Source: Rhizobacter sp. (lineage in GTDB: Bacteria > Pseudomonadota > Gammaproteobacteria > Burkholderiales > Burkholderiaceae_C). Taken from it: 41,115 nt of DNA. Numbering within the stretch: the stretch's first letter is position 1; each line of letters starts with the position of its first letter. Below, one piece after another: positions 1 through 9,104 of this stretch. The stretch covers positions 1 through 41,115 of the forward strand of contig JAMLIM010000029.1 in assembly GCA_023954175.1 (NCBI GenBank). Reading direction: 5' to 3'. A model generated the notes under the pieces. It was not told the origin of the DNA and did no database searches. It saw nothing but the letters and a program-made list of their open reading frames with translations. A program made the position numbers and the translations under genes.

Positions 1-393
1 GATTCGATCTTCCGCCGGTTGATGACGGCGATCGGCCGCGACGACCTCGGCGCCGACCCGCAACTCGCCGGCAACGCCGGGCGCGTCGCGCGCGTCGCCG
101 AGATCGACGGCGCGATCGGCGACTGGACCGCCGGGCGCAGCGTCGCCGAAGTGCTCGATGCATTGAACGCCGCGCAGGTGCCGGCCGGCCGCATCTACAC
201 CGCGAAGGATATCGCCGAAGACCCGCACTACCGCGCGCGCGACATGACCCTGCGCATCACGACGCAGGACGGCCTTGCGCTCGACGTGCCGGGCATCGTG
301 CCGAAGCTGTCGCTGACGCCGGGGCGCGTCGGTTCGCCCGCACCGGCGCTCGGCGAGCACACGCAAAGCGTGAAGAAAGCCCTGCGCCGCTAG
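1..393 (+). CDS. CoA-transferase family III (CaiB/BaiF), C-terminal part
   Basis: This is the 3' end of a gene that begins before the window; the frame is open from base 1. About 130 residues remain and they match the C-terminal part of class III CoA-transferases, which move CoA between carboxylic acids such as formyl, carnitine or succinyl esters. Recognisable segments are the VAEVLDALNAAQVPAGRIYT stretch, the following EDPHYRARDM segment and the closing PGIVPKLSLTPG ... PALGEHT segment typical of CaiB. The catalytic Asp lies upstream and is not visible, so the substrate cannot be inferred. The CPBP gene starts 55 bp downstream on the same strand. Confidence 0.88.
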   Translation, partial: DSIFRRLMTAIGRDDLGADPQLAGNAGRVARVAEIDGAIGDWTAGRSVAEVLDALNAAQVPAGRIYTAKDIAEDPHYRARDMTLRITTQDGLALDVPGIVPKLSLTPGRVGSPAPALGEHTQSVKKALRR

Positions 394-448
394 CGCGTGG
401 CCGCAGGCGGCGCGGCGATACTGCGCGCCAAACGACAAACGTAACGCC

Positions 449-1123
449 ATGTTCGCACAGCTCAATCGCTCGGCCTACCTGCGCATCATCCCGTTCGTGC
501 TCTTCATGGCGCTGCTCGCCGCGCGCGGCAACCTGCCTTCGGACACCGGCTTCGACCTGCGCTGGATCTACGGCGTATCGACGCTCGTCGTCGGCGGGCT
601 GCTCCTGTGGTGGTGGCGCGAGTACGGCGAGCTGACGCGCCAGAACTTCCCGACCGCGGGCGAGCTGGGGCTCGCGATCGTCGTCGGTCTCGCCGTATTC
701 GGCCTGTGGATCGTGCTCGACGCGCCGTGGATGGTGCTCGGAGAGCCCGGCGCGCGCTTCGTGCCGCTCGACGCCGAAGGCGCAATCGTCTGGCCGCTCG
801 TCGTCGTGCGCCTCGCCGGCGCGTCGCTCGTCGTGCCGGTGATGGAGGAGCTCTTCTGGCGCTCGTTCATCATGCGCTGGGTGCAAAACCCGGTCTTCGA
901 GTCGGTCGATCCGCGCCGTGTCGGCGTCAAGGCGATCGTGCTGTCGACCTTCGTCTTCGTCCTCGCCCACACGCTGTGGCTGGCCGCCGCCGTCGCCGGC
1001 CTTGCCTACGCGCTGCTTTATCGCCAGACCGGCAAGCTGTGGGTCGCCGTCATCGCACATGCGGTGACGAATTTCGTGCTCGGGCTCTGGGTCTTGCGGA
1101 CCGGAAACTGGGCGTTCTGGTGA
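449..1123 (+). CDS. CPBP family intramembrane metalloprotease
   Basis: A 224-residue integral membrane protein of the CPBP (CAAX protease and bacteriocin-processing) family. The family signatures are present: EELFWR with E133, E134 and R138, a histidine in a membrane segment (H174, FVLAHTLW) and the final HAVTN motif with H204 and N208. These residues form the intramembrane metalloprotease site in the family. About six hydrophobic segments are visible. The size and motif spacing resemble the CAAX-related subgroup often found beside exosortase genes, but no exosortase or PEP-CTERM gene is in view. Substrate unknown. It ends 6 bp from the convergent tgt stop. Confidence 0.88.
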   Translation: MFAQLNRSAYLRIIPFVLFMALLAARGNLPSDTGFDLRWIYGVSTLVVGGLLLWWWREYGELTRQNFPTAGELGLAIVVGLAVFGLWIVLDAPWMVLGEPGARFVPLDAEGAIVWPLVVVRLAGASLVVPVMEELFWRSFIMRWVQNPVFESVDPRRVGVKAIVLSTFVFVLAHTLWLAAAVAGLAYALLYRQTGKLWVAVIAHAVTNFVLGLWVLRTGNWAFW

Positions 1124-1129
1124 AGCCGT

Positions 1130-2476
<1,347 letters not shown>

Positions 2477-2537
2477 TCAGCCCCGGCCCTCCGATGAACG
2501 CATTTCCGCAAGCGGTGCGCAAGCGCGCCGACGCCCG

Positions 2538-3830
2538 ATGAACACCGACATCGCCACGTCGTTGAGCGTGCTGCCGCATGGCACGCCGGCGATGAACGTG
2601 TTGCTCGTGTTCGGCGTGCTGCTCTCGTTCGGCACGCTCGGCGGCCTGCTCGCCGCGCGCGTGCGCTGGCTGCCGACGATCACCGGCTTCATGGCGCTCG
2701 GCCTGATCGTCGGCCCGAGCGGCGTCGGCCTCCTGTCACGCGAGGCGCTCGACGGCGCGCAGGTGCTGGTCGACATCGCGCTCGGGCTGATCCTGTTTCA
2801 GCTCGGCGTCACGCTGCACCCCTGGATCGCGCTGCGCAACCGCGCGCTCGTCGTCACGAGCCTGGTCGAAGGCGGCGCGACGTTCGCGGCGATCCTCGGG
2901 CTGATGGTGTGGATCGGTTCGCCGCCGGTGGTCGCGGTGCTGGCGGCGGCGATCGCGGTGTCGTCCTCGCCCGCGGTGCTGATGCATGTCGCGCACGAGC
3001 TGCATGCCGAAGGGCCGACGGTGGACGCGGCCGAGGCGCTGGTCGCGATGAACAACGTACTCGCCTTCTTGCTGTTCTCGCTCGCGCTGCCGTTTGCGCT
3101 GCGCGATTCGAAGGTCGGCCTCGAGACTTCGATGCTGCTGCCGGCGTATCAGGCCCTCGGTGCGATCGCGGTGAGCGTCGCCGTCGCCTGGGTCGTGACG
3201 CGCATCGCGCTGCTCACGCGCACCGACGAGCATCACTTCCGCTTCGCGCTGGTCGTCGGCGCGGTGATGCTCTCGCTCGGCCTCGCGCTTGCGTTCAAGG
3301 TGTCGAGCCTGTTCGCGTCGCTCACGCTGGGCATCGCCTGCCGCTGGCTGCAGGGCGGCTCGCGCCTGACGCGGGTGCAGTTCGGGGGCGGCGCCGATGT
3401 CTTCTTCATCATCCTGTTCGTCTTCGCCGGCGCCAATCTGCACGTGCACGAGATGATCAAGTACGCGCCTGTCGCGCTCGCCTTCGTGCTCGCACGCTCG
3501 GTGGCGAAGATGGCGTCGGTCTACGGCTGCGGCCTCGCCTTCAAGCACCCGCACCGTCAGTCGGTTTCCGCCGGCATGCTGCTGCTGCCGATGGCCGGGC
3601 TGGCGATCGGCCTGGTGCAGACGACGAGCGGGCTGTTGCCCGAACTCGGCGCGCAGGTGTCGGCGATCGTGCTCGCGTCGGTCGCGCTGTTCGAGACGAT
3701 CGGCCCGCCGATTGCCGCGCTCGCATTGCGCCTGTCGGGGGACGCCGGCCGCGCCGCGGCCGCACCCGGTGATCCCGAGTCGGTGCCGCCAAAATCGCCG
3801 TCAAAATCGGCAGCAGGTGAATCTGCCTGA
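2538..3830 (+). CDS. CPA2-type cation/proton antiporter (Kef/Na+-H+ exchanger domain)
   Basis: A membrane antiporter of about 430 residues with one Na+/H+ exchanger domain and some twelve hydrophobic segments. The start of the domain, with LPTITGFMALGLIVGPSGVGLL, is typical of Kef-like CPA2 transporters. Unlike KefB/KefC it has no C-terminal RCK nucleotide-binding domain; it ends in a short polar tail rich in Ser, Pro and Ala. The ATG at 2538 is the start nearest the conserved region; an internal ATG at 2592 is an alternative. The next gene, an MscS-like channel, begins 10 bp after the stop, so the two are probably cotranscribed. The exported ion is not predictable. Confidence 0.9.
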   Translation: MNTDIATSLSVLPHGTPAMNVLLVFGVLLSFGTLGGLLAARVRWLPTITGFMALGLIVGPSGVGLLSREALDGAQVLVDIALGLILFQLGVTLHPWIALRNRALVVTSLVEGGATFAAILGLMVWIGSPPVVAVLAAAIAVSSSPAVLMHVAHELHAEGPTVDAAEALVAMNNVLAFLLFSLALPFALRDSKVGLETSMLLPAYQALGAIAVSVAVAWVVTRIALLTRTDEHHFRFALVVGAVMLSLGLALAFKVSSLFASLTLGIACRWLQGGSRLTRVQFGGGADVFFIILFVFAGANLHVHEMIKYAPVALAFVLARSVAKMASVYGCGLAFKHPHRQSVSAGMLLLPMAGLAIGLVQTTSGLLPELGAQVSAIVLASVALFETIGPPIAALALRLSGDAGRAAAAPGDPESVPPKSPSKSAAGESA

Positions 3831-3840
3831 GGCGAAAACC

Positions 3841-4776
3841 ATGAACGACATCCCGACCGCCTGGCTCGCGCATCCGCTGTTCTCTCTCGGCGGCAAACCC
3901 GTCACCACTGCCGGCATGCTGATGGCCGTCTTCTTCGTCGTCGGCATCTGGTGGTTCGCCGGGCTCATCGAGCGCAGCGTCCACCGCATGTCGCGGCGCT
4001 ACGCCGGCGAGCCGTGGAAGAACGCGCGCATCCACATGCTGAGCCGCCTGCTGCGCTACAGCGTCTGGGTGATCGGGACGATCGTCGGCCTCGACTATGT
4101 CGGCATCGACCTGTCCAACATCGCGCTGCTCGGCAGCGCGTTCGCGGTCGGCCTCGGCTTCGGGCTGCAGTCGGTGTTCAGCAACTTCGCCTCGGGCATC
4201 ATCATCCTGCTCGAAAGCAGCCTGAAGGTGGGCGATTTCGTCGACCTGCAATCGGGCGTGCGCGGCCACGTGCGCGAGATCGCGATGCGCTACACACGCG
4301 TGACGACCAACGATTCGCTCGACGTGCTGGTGCCGAACTCGGAGTTCATCAACGGCCGCGTGAGCAACTGGACGCTCGACGAATCGGACCGCCGCATGCA
4401 TGTGCCGTTCGGCGTCGCCTACGGCACGCCGAAGGAGCTGGTGCGCGAAGCCGGCCTCGCGGCCGCCGCGACCGTCACCGGCATCCTCGACCGCGAAGGC
4501 AGGCGAAGCGCGGTGTGGCTGACGGACTACGGCGACAACGCGGTCAACTACCAGCTCATCATCTGGGCCGACCGCTCATTGACGGCGCACCCGGCCTCGA
4601 CGCACGCGAAGCTGATGTGGGCGCTCGACGACGAACTCGCGCGCCGCGGGATCGAGATCCCGTTCCCGCAGCGCGACCTGCATGTCCGCTCCGGCGTGCT
4701 CGACGTGCGCGTGCAGAAGACGAAGGAAGTCGCCCCCGCCGAGGATGGCGACAAGCCCGGCACCAAGCCGGCTTGA
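3841..4776 (+). CDS. MscS-like mechanosensitive ion channel family protein
   Basis: A 311-residue small-conductance channel homologue. Two N-terminal membrane segments (about 20-45 and 65-90) precede the pore helix around 95-130, which has the glycine-rich MscS pattern (VGLGFGLQSVFSNFASGIIIL). The beta domain follows with KVGDFVDL and the VPNSEFI motif, then a C-terminal alpha/beta domain ending near IPFPQRDLHV. A GAGG ribosome-binding site overlaps the end of the preceding antiporter gene, so coupling is likely. The pore helix is more K-channel-distant and bulkier than that of the MscS at 6965, which places the two in different subfamilies. Role inferred: osmotic release or ion homeostasis together with the antiporter. 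Confidence 0.92.
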   Translation: MNDIPTAWLAHPLFSLGGKPVTTAGMLMAVFFVVGIWWFAGLIERSVHRMSRRYAGEPWKNARIHMLSRLLRYSVWVIGTIVGLDYVGIDLSNIALLGSAFAVGLGFGLQSVFSNFASGIIILLESSLKVGDFVDLQSGVRGHVREIAMRYTRVTTNDSLDVLVPNSEFINGRVSNWTLDESDRRMHVPFGVAYGTPKELVREAGLAAAATVTGILDREGRRSAVWLTDYGDNAVNYQLIIWADRSLTAHPASTHAKLMWALDDELARRGIEIPFPQRDLHVRSGVLDVRVQKTKEVAPAEDGDKPGTKPA

Positions 4777-4822
4777 GGACCCGTGGTCGCAGCGGCCACG
4801 CGCCCGCGAGCGCGCCGCCCGC

Positions 4823-5053
4823 TCAGCCTCGCCAGTAGTTGTTGGCCGCAGCGACCGTCTGAAAGTTGATCGCAATCACTTGCGACGCCGCCGTCAGCGA
4901 GTCCGCGTTGTGCGCATAGTCGGGCCGTAGCGACTTGAGCATCTCCACATCCGGCTGGGTGTACTTCACACCGCGCCGGCTGAGCGTGATCGCCAATTCG
5001 AAGCCCTCCTGCGCATTGGCGGTGATGAGCGTCGGCAGCCATGTATCGGTCAT
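4823..5053 (-). CDS. Hypothetical protein (76 aa)
   Basis: A short orphan gene. It encodes about 76 residues with no membrane segment or signal peptide and a moderate helical bias (PDVEMLKSLRP, DSLTAASQVIAINF). I do not recognise a family. It is judged real because its residue composition is normal for a soluble protein, unlike the Arg/Ala-rich shadows around it, and because a GAGGGGG ribosome-binding site lies a suitable distance before the ATG at 5053. An ATG two codons earlier (5059) sits too close to that site. It is convergent with the MscS-like gene. Function unknown. Confidence 0.6.
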   Translation of the reverse strand: MTDTWLPTLITANAQEGFELAITLSRRGVKYTQPDVEMLKSLRPDYAHNADSLTAASQVIAINFQTVAAANNYWRG

Positions 5054-5206
5054 ATCCATCCCCCTCGTGAAGTGAGGCCGCGAGAATAGCGCAGCCGTGC
5101 TGCGCGCCGGTCACGCTGACCGTCCCGGCAGCGATGACATCGGGATGCGGTCGATGCGCGGCGTCGCGCAAGCGGGCTCGGGCACGTCGGCCGCCTTCGC
5201 GGTCGC

Positions 5207-6439
5207 TCAGCGCGCCTGCCGCGGGTCGAGCTCAGCGACGATGGTCGTCGAACCCGGCGCGACCCCGACGCAATGTGATTGTTCGGCCACCGGCGGCGCC
5301 CGCTCGATGGCGAGCGAATGCAGGCCGAGGGCGACCAGAACACCGAGCGCCGCGGCAAGAAAGAGCATCAGGCCGGACGGGCCCAGCAGGCTGATCGCGA
5401 GCCCGCCCACCACCGGGCCGGCGACCGCGCCGATGCCGTTGACGAGCAGCATCGCCCGGCTCGCCGGCACGACCTGCGCCGGCGACAACATGTCGTGCGT
5501 CAACGCGAGGCACACCGGGTAGATGCAGGCCGCCAGGCCGTACATCAACGCGACGCCGACGTAGAGATGAAGCGGAGAGCGGTGGCCGATGAGCGCGGTT
5601 GCGAGCGCGGCCGCGGCCGCAGCGCCGGCGATCACGATGATGATGAGGCGTCGCGGCAGACGGTCGGACAGCAGGCCGATCGGCCATTGAAGCGCCATCG
5701 CCGCGAGAATCGAGATGCCCATGAAGCGGGCGACGTCCTCGACCGGCAGCTTCATTTCGTAGGCGTAGACGGGGCCGACGGTGCCGAACGCGCCGATCAC
5801 CATGCCGCCGGCCGCGGCCCCTGCGAGGCCCAGCTCCGAACACCGCCACAGCGTGCGAAGGCTGAGCCCGCTCGCCTGCTCGATCGCGGGCGGTGTCGAG
5901 TCGGTCAGCGACACCGGAACGAGTGACAGCGCAATCAGGATGCCGGCGACGACGAACAGCCGGTCCGCACCCGGGTCGCCGAGCGCGACCATGAACTGCC
6001 CGCCCGAAGCCGCAAGGAAGAACAGCACCATGTAGCTGCCCAGCAGCACGCCACGCGTCTCCTTCGTCGCGCTCGCGTTGATCCAGCTTTCGACGACGAG
6101 CATCAGGCCGGCGATGCAAAAGCCCAGCACGAACCGGAGCAGCAGCCAGGTGGCGACCGAGACGTAGAGCGGATGCGCCAGGGTGGCCGACGCAGCGACG
6201 CCCGCAAAGGCCGCGAATGCACGAATGTGGCCGACACGTCGAACGATGCGCACGCCGTAGATGCTGCCGAGCACGAAGCCCAGCGATGTGAGCGCGAGCA
6301 CGACACCGATGACACCGGCGTCGTAGCCCTCGATTTCCAGGCGCAGTGCGGCGATGGTCCCGAGCATTGCGTTGCCGCTGACGAGCAAGACGAGGCTTGC
6401 GAACAGCGCGACGACGGCGAGGAGGGTCGGAAGGAGCAC
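5207..6439 (-). CDS. MFS transporter (YcaD-like)
   Basis: A major facilitator superfamily permease of about 410 residues with twelve predicted membrane segments. The first half carries the loop GSIYGVRIVRRVGHIRAF in the position of the MFS signature, and VVESWIN in the fifth segment resembles the YcaD-like subgroup; the second half has LLSDRLPRR. The substrate is unknown. The start is uncertain: GTG at 6439 opens directly into the first membrane helix, whereas a TTG at 6523 would add a charged 28-residue leader unlike the family. The final 30 residues are polar and contain the gene's only visible extension. It is monocistronic and divergent from mscS. Confidence 0.85.
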   Translation of the reverse strand: MLLPTLLAVVALFASLVLLVSGNAMLGTIAALRLEIEGYDAGVIGVVLALTSLGFVLGSIYGVRIVRRVGHIRAFAAFAGVAASATLAHPLYVSVATWLLLRFVLGFCIAGLMLVVESWINASATKETRGVLLGSYMVLFFLAASGGQFMVALGDPGADRLFVVAGILIALSLVPVSLTDSTPPAIEQASGLSLRTLWRCSELGLAGAAAGGMVIGAFGTVGPVYAYEMKLPVEDVARFMGISILAAMALQWPIGLLSDRLPRRLIIIVIAGAAAAAALATALIGHRSPLHLYVGVALMYGLAACIYPVCLALTHDMLSPAQVVPASRAMLLVNGIGAVAGPVVGGLAISLLGPSGLMLFLAAALGVLVALGLHSLAIERAPPVAEQSHCVGVAPGSTTIVAELDPRQAR

Positions 6440-6964
6440 TGGCGTTCGGTTTCTCGGTGAATGCGGCAAGCGGAGGGCGTGGTGACCTCGCCCCAGTCTG
6501 AACGAATCCTTGCCCCCGGGCAACGCGCGCCCGCCATGGGCATCGCACCGACCCGCTTGCGGCGAAGCCTGACAGGGCGCGCGGCAGAGCGCGGCAGAGC
6601 GCGTCGGGGCGTCATGGCTGCAAGCCTTGCAGCGCGACGCTCACGCGACCAGCGAGCGCGAGAGCGGGAGCGGCGGGGGCGGCACACGGCCCGGCCTTTC
6701 GCGCTCGAAACAGGGATGCTGTATGTTCAGGGATCGCGCGGCGCCTGAAGCGTGGCAGCCGCAGTGTCGCTGTCGTGCGCGTGGCCGCACCGCCGCCGGC
6801 CCGACCCGCTGCGATGCGGCCGCTCGCCCACAGGCGGGAGCATCTCGCCCACCGCGCGCTGCGACCCTGCTCCGGTGCGCGCGCCCGGCGCCGTCCGACC
6901 CCGCAGGGCCGACAACGACCCCTGTCCGCCGCGAGTGCGGCAATGAACTGAGGAACCGATTTCC
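6440..6964. other. Non-coding interval between the MFS gene and mscS
   Basis: About 525 bp between divergent genes. The open frames here are short and rich in Arg, Ala and Pro, as expected by chance at this GC content, and none has a recognisable domain or good ribosome-binding site. A perfect tandem duplication of a 10-bp unit (gcggcagagc) lies at 6581-6600. The least GC-rich stretch is about 6710-6735. A GAGGAA ribosome-binding site for mscS is near 6950. I could not identify a promoter with confidence or any structured RNA. Confidence 0.5.
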
Positions 6965-7810
6965 ATGAACGAAAGATTCGACAAGCTGATGGACACGCTG
7001 CCCGCCTTGCTGGCCGCCTACGGCATGAACCTGCTGGCGGCGATCGCGCTGCTGATCGTCGGTTTTGCCGCAGCCGGCTGGCTGGGCCGGATGACGACGC
7101 GCACGCTGGAGCGCCACGAGAAGATCGACCCGGTTTTCCCGCCCCTGGTCGGCAAGGCGGCGCGCGTTGCCATCATCGTCTTCACGCTGATCGCGGTGCT
7201 GAACCGCTTCGGCGTGCAGACGGCGAGCCTGATCGCCGTGCTCGGCGCCGCCGGTCTGGCCGTCGGCCTCGCGTTGCAGGGCACCTTGAGCAACGTCGCC
7301 GCCGGCGTCATGATCCTGGTGTTTCGCCCGTTCAAGATCGGCGACGCGGTGAAGATCGAAGGCGATGTCTACGTCATCGACAGCATCGGCCTCTTTCTGT
7401 GCAACGCACACCTGCCGGACGGCCCGTCGGCGCACATTCCGAACTCGAAGATCTGGGGCCAGACGCTCGTCAACCTGTCGGTCACCGACGGCGACATCCG
7501 CCGCATCGACGAGACCTACGGCATCGCCTACGGCGACGACATCAACGTCGCACTGGCGATATTGAACGCCGTCGCCGCCGAGGAAGCACGCGTGCTGAAG
7601 GATCCGGCGCCGCTGATCGCGGTCGAGTCGCTCGGCGACAGCGCGGTCAACATTCTCTTTCGCGTCTGGACGGCTCGCGCCGATTGGTGGGCGACCAAGC
7701 TCGATCTGCTCAAGCGCTGCAAGGAAGCGCTCGAGGCCGGCGGCTGCAACATCCCATTCCCGCAGCGCGATGTGCACATGATCCCCGCGGTGCCCCGACC
7801 GGCGAGCTGA
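6965..7810 (+). CDS. mscS: Small-conductance mechanosensitive channel MscS
   Basis: A 281-residue protein, close to the length of E. coli MscS. It has an N-terminal amphipathic stretch, membrane segments at about 20-40 and 60-85, and the pore helix with the near-identical family sequence LGAAGLAVGLALQGTLSN followed by AAGVMIL and FRPFKIGD. The beta domain carries IPNSKI and the C-terminal domain has GIAYGDDI. This is the canonical MscS architecture: a homoheptameric inner-membrane channel that opens on membrane tension to release solutes during hypo-osmotic shock. It is followed by a 234-bp gap holding the strong promoter of the next pair of genes. Confidence 0.95.
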   Translation: MNERFDKLMDTLPALLAAYGMNLLAAIALLIVGFAAAGWLGRMTTRTLERHEKIDPVFPPLVGKAARVAIIVFTLIAVLNRFGVQTASLIAVLGAAGLAVGLALQGTLSNVAAGVMILVFRPFKIGDAVKIEGDVYVIDSIGLFLCNAHLPDGPSAHIPNSKIWGQTLVNLSVTDGDIRRIDETYGIAYGDDINVALAILNAVAAEEARVLKDPAPLIAVESLGDSAVNILFRVWTARADWWATKLDLLKRCKEALEAGGCNIPFPQRDVHMIPAVPRPAS

Positions 7811-7963
7811 ACGCGGCCGCGCCGGCGTGGGGAAAGGGCGCCATGCGGCGGCGGCGCGTTCGGTCTGCAGCCCGCATGAAAGCCGCCCCTCGAACCAGTG
7901 TCAGGACGCACGGCAGCCGCCCTGGCGCGATGCGCGGCCTCGACCTGCGAAGCCTCGTCTGCC

Positions 7964-7992
7964 TTGACAATATAGATGCAAATATATATAAT
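7964..7992 (+). promoter_or_regulatory. Exact sigma70 consensus promoter
   Basis: TTGACA at 7964-7969, a 17-bp spacer and TATAAT at 7987-7992 match the sigma70 consensus at all twelve positions with the optimal spacing. It stands out as an AT-rich patch in GC-rich DNA. Transcription would start near 7999-8000, about 45 nt before the ATG of the OmpA-like gene at 8045. Confidence 0.85.
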
Positions 7993-7996
7993 TGCA
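7977..7996. promoter_or_regulatory. Near-perfect 20-bp palindrome over the -10 box (candidate operator)
   Basis: The outer arms TGCAA and TTGCA are exact, and the 20-bp site reads the same on both strands except for one mismatched pair (positions 6 and 15 of the site). It contains the whole -10 box, so a bound dimer would block RNA polymerase. Size and symmetry suit a MarR- or TetR-type repressor dimer; the regulator is not known. An AT-alternating core can be palindromic by chance, but the GC-containing arms make this less likely. Confidence 0.6.
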
Positions 7997-8007
7997 CGAT
8001 CGATTCC

Positions 8008-8027
8008 GGGCGGCTGCAGTGCCGCCC
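8008..8027 (+). promoter_or_regulatory. Hairpin in the 5' leader of the OmpA-like/uspA transcript
   Basis: A perfect 7-bp stem (GGGCGGC at 8008-8014 with GCCGCCC at 8021-8027) and a six-base loop lie about 8 nt after the expected transcription start and 8 nt before the GGAG ribosome-binding site at 8035-8038. Such a 5'-terminal hairpin could stabilise the mRNA. No U-run follows, so it is not a terminator. Confidence 0.5.
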
Positions 8028-8044
8028 GTTCCACGGAGAACCAG

Positions 8045-8497
8045 ATGCTCTACAAGCTTCATTCAGCGGGCGCACGTGCCGCTGGCGGCCCGCGCCACGG
8101 CGCCGCGCGCCGCAACACGCCGCCGCGACGCACGGATCAACTCGTGCTCAAGTTCGACGCCCACGGCGAGCGCCTGGCGCTGTCCGATCGGGTCGTGCTG
8201 CAGCGCTGGATCGGCCGCTGGCTCGTCGACCGCCCGCATGGCGTCGTCGTCATGGTCCATGCCGGATCGCGTCGCGCGGCCGACATTCACCGCGCCCGCT
8301 TGCATGCCCTGCGTGACACCATGCTGGACCTCGGCGTGGCGCGCGAGAACGTCAAATGCACCGACCGGCCGACGCACCCGGCCCAGGTGAACTACGGCCC
8401 CGACGCGGTCGTGATCAAGATCGTCAATCCGCCCGAAGCAGAGCAAGCGACGCCTTCAGTGGCGCGTGGCTTCGATGCGACCGCAGCATTGACCTGA
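8045..8497 (+). CDS. Hypothetical protein with degenerate OmpA-like fold, no signal peptide
   Basis: A 150-residue protein. After a basic N-terminal 30 residues, residues about 32-120 follow the pattern of OmpA C-terminal (peptidoglycan-binding-type) domains: LVLKFDAHGERL, a helix RWIGRWLVDRP, VVVMVHAGS in place of the usual GHTD strand, RARLHALRDTMLDLGV as the second helix, then a closing strand AVVIKIV. The usual GHTD and N..LS.RR residues are not kept and there is no signal peptide or lipobox, so the assignment is by pattern only and location is probably cytoplasmic. ATG at 8045 is set by GGAG six bases upstream. uspA follows after 9 bp. Confidence 0.72.
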   Translation: MLYKLHSAGARAAGGPRHGAARRNTPPRRTDQLVLKFDAHGERLALSDRVVLQRWIGRWLVDRPHGVVVMVHAGSRRAADIHRARLHALRDTMLDLGVARENVKCTDRPTHPAQVNYGPDAVVIKIVNPPEAEQATPSVARGFDATAALT

Positions 8498-8506
8498 GGG
8501 CACGCC

Positions 8507-9034
8507 GTGTACGAACGCATCATGATCGTCGTCGATGAGGGCGCGATCGCGCGCGCAGCGCTCGATGAAGGCCTCGCGCTTGCGCAAGTCCACGCCGCCG
8601 AAGTCGTCTTCTTCCACGTGTTGCCGAACTTCGTGCTGCCGCTGCCCGACATGCCGGCGGTTGCCTCGCTCGGCCCCGAGAGCCACCGCAAGGCGGTGCA
8701 GCGCGTCGCACGCCGGGTCCTCGCCGCCGCCCAGCAACGCGCGGGCGTGCTGGGCGTCGCCGCCACAAGCCAGATCGGCGCCGACGTGGACGCCGCCGAA
8801 TGCATCGCGCGCGCCGCCGCCGAGCATCGATGCCAGCTGATCGTGATCGGCTCGCACGGCCGCAGCGCGATCCAGCGTCTGGTGTTCGGCAGCGTCGTCA
8901 GCGGGCTGATCGCGCGCGCGCCGGTGCCGGTGCTGGTGTGCAAGAAGGCCGACAAGCGCCCGGTGACCAAGGGCGCGCGCGCGCTCGCGCCGGCCAAGCG
9001 CCGTCGCGTCACCTCGTCAACGCGCGCCGCCTGA
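8507..9034 (+). CDS. Universal stress protein, UspA family
   Basis: A 175-residue single-domain universal stress protein starting with GTG, 9 bp after the OmpA-like gene. The first strand MYERIMIVVD and the ATP-binding loop GSHGRS ... VFGSV (G115, G118, G128, S129; the G-2X-G-9X-G-S pattern) are intact, so ATP binding is expected. The last 30 residues form a basic tail (KKADKRPVTKGARALAPAKRRR) beyond the usual domain, which is unusual and might bind nucleic acid or acidic lipid. It is probably transcribed from the consensus promoter at 7964. Confidence 0.93.
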   Translation: MYERIMIVVDEGAIARAALDEGLALAQVHAAEVVFFHVLPNFVLPLPDMPAVASLGPESHRKAVQRVARRVLAAAQQRAGVLGVAATSQIGADVDAAECIARAAAEHRCQLIVIGSHGRSAIQRLVFGSVVSGLIARAPVPVLVCKKADKRPVTKGARALAPAKRRRVTSSTRAA

Positions 9035-9056
9035 AGATCATGTCGCGACGCAGGTC

Positions 9057-9078
9057 GCGCCGGTTGGCGCGCCGGCGC
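9057..9078. terminator. GC-rich hairpin between convergent uspA and SLC13 genes
   Basis: GCGCCGG at 9057-9063 pairs perfectly with CCGGCGC at 9072-9078 across an eight-base loop. It sits in the 70-bp gap where two convergent transcripts end. No U-tract follows on either strand, so if it acts in termination it is not a classical intrinsic terminator. Confidence 0.3.
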
Positions 9079-9104
9079 AGCGCCCGCACAGAGCCCGCCT
9101 CTGC

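Noticed and set aside
449-1123. Exosortase-linked role for the CPBP protease
   Set aside because: The protein resembles that subgroup, but no exosortase, PEP-CTERM or polysaccharide gene is in the window.
4783-4799. Short hairpin (6-bp stem, five-base loop) after the MscS-like gene as a terminator
   Set aside because: The stem includes a G-U pair, is short for this GC content and has no U-tract.
6440-6523. TTG start for the MFS gene giving a 28-residue leader
   Set aside because: The leader is charged and unlike YcaD-type proteins; GTG at 6439 opens directly into the first membrane helix. Kept as uncertain.
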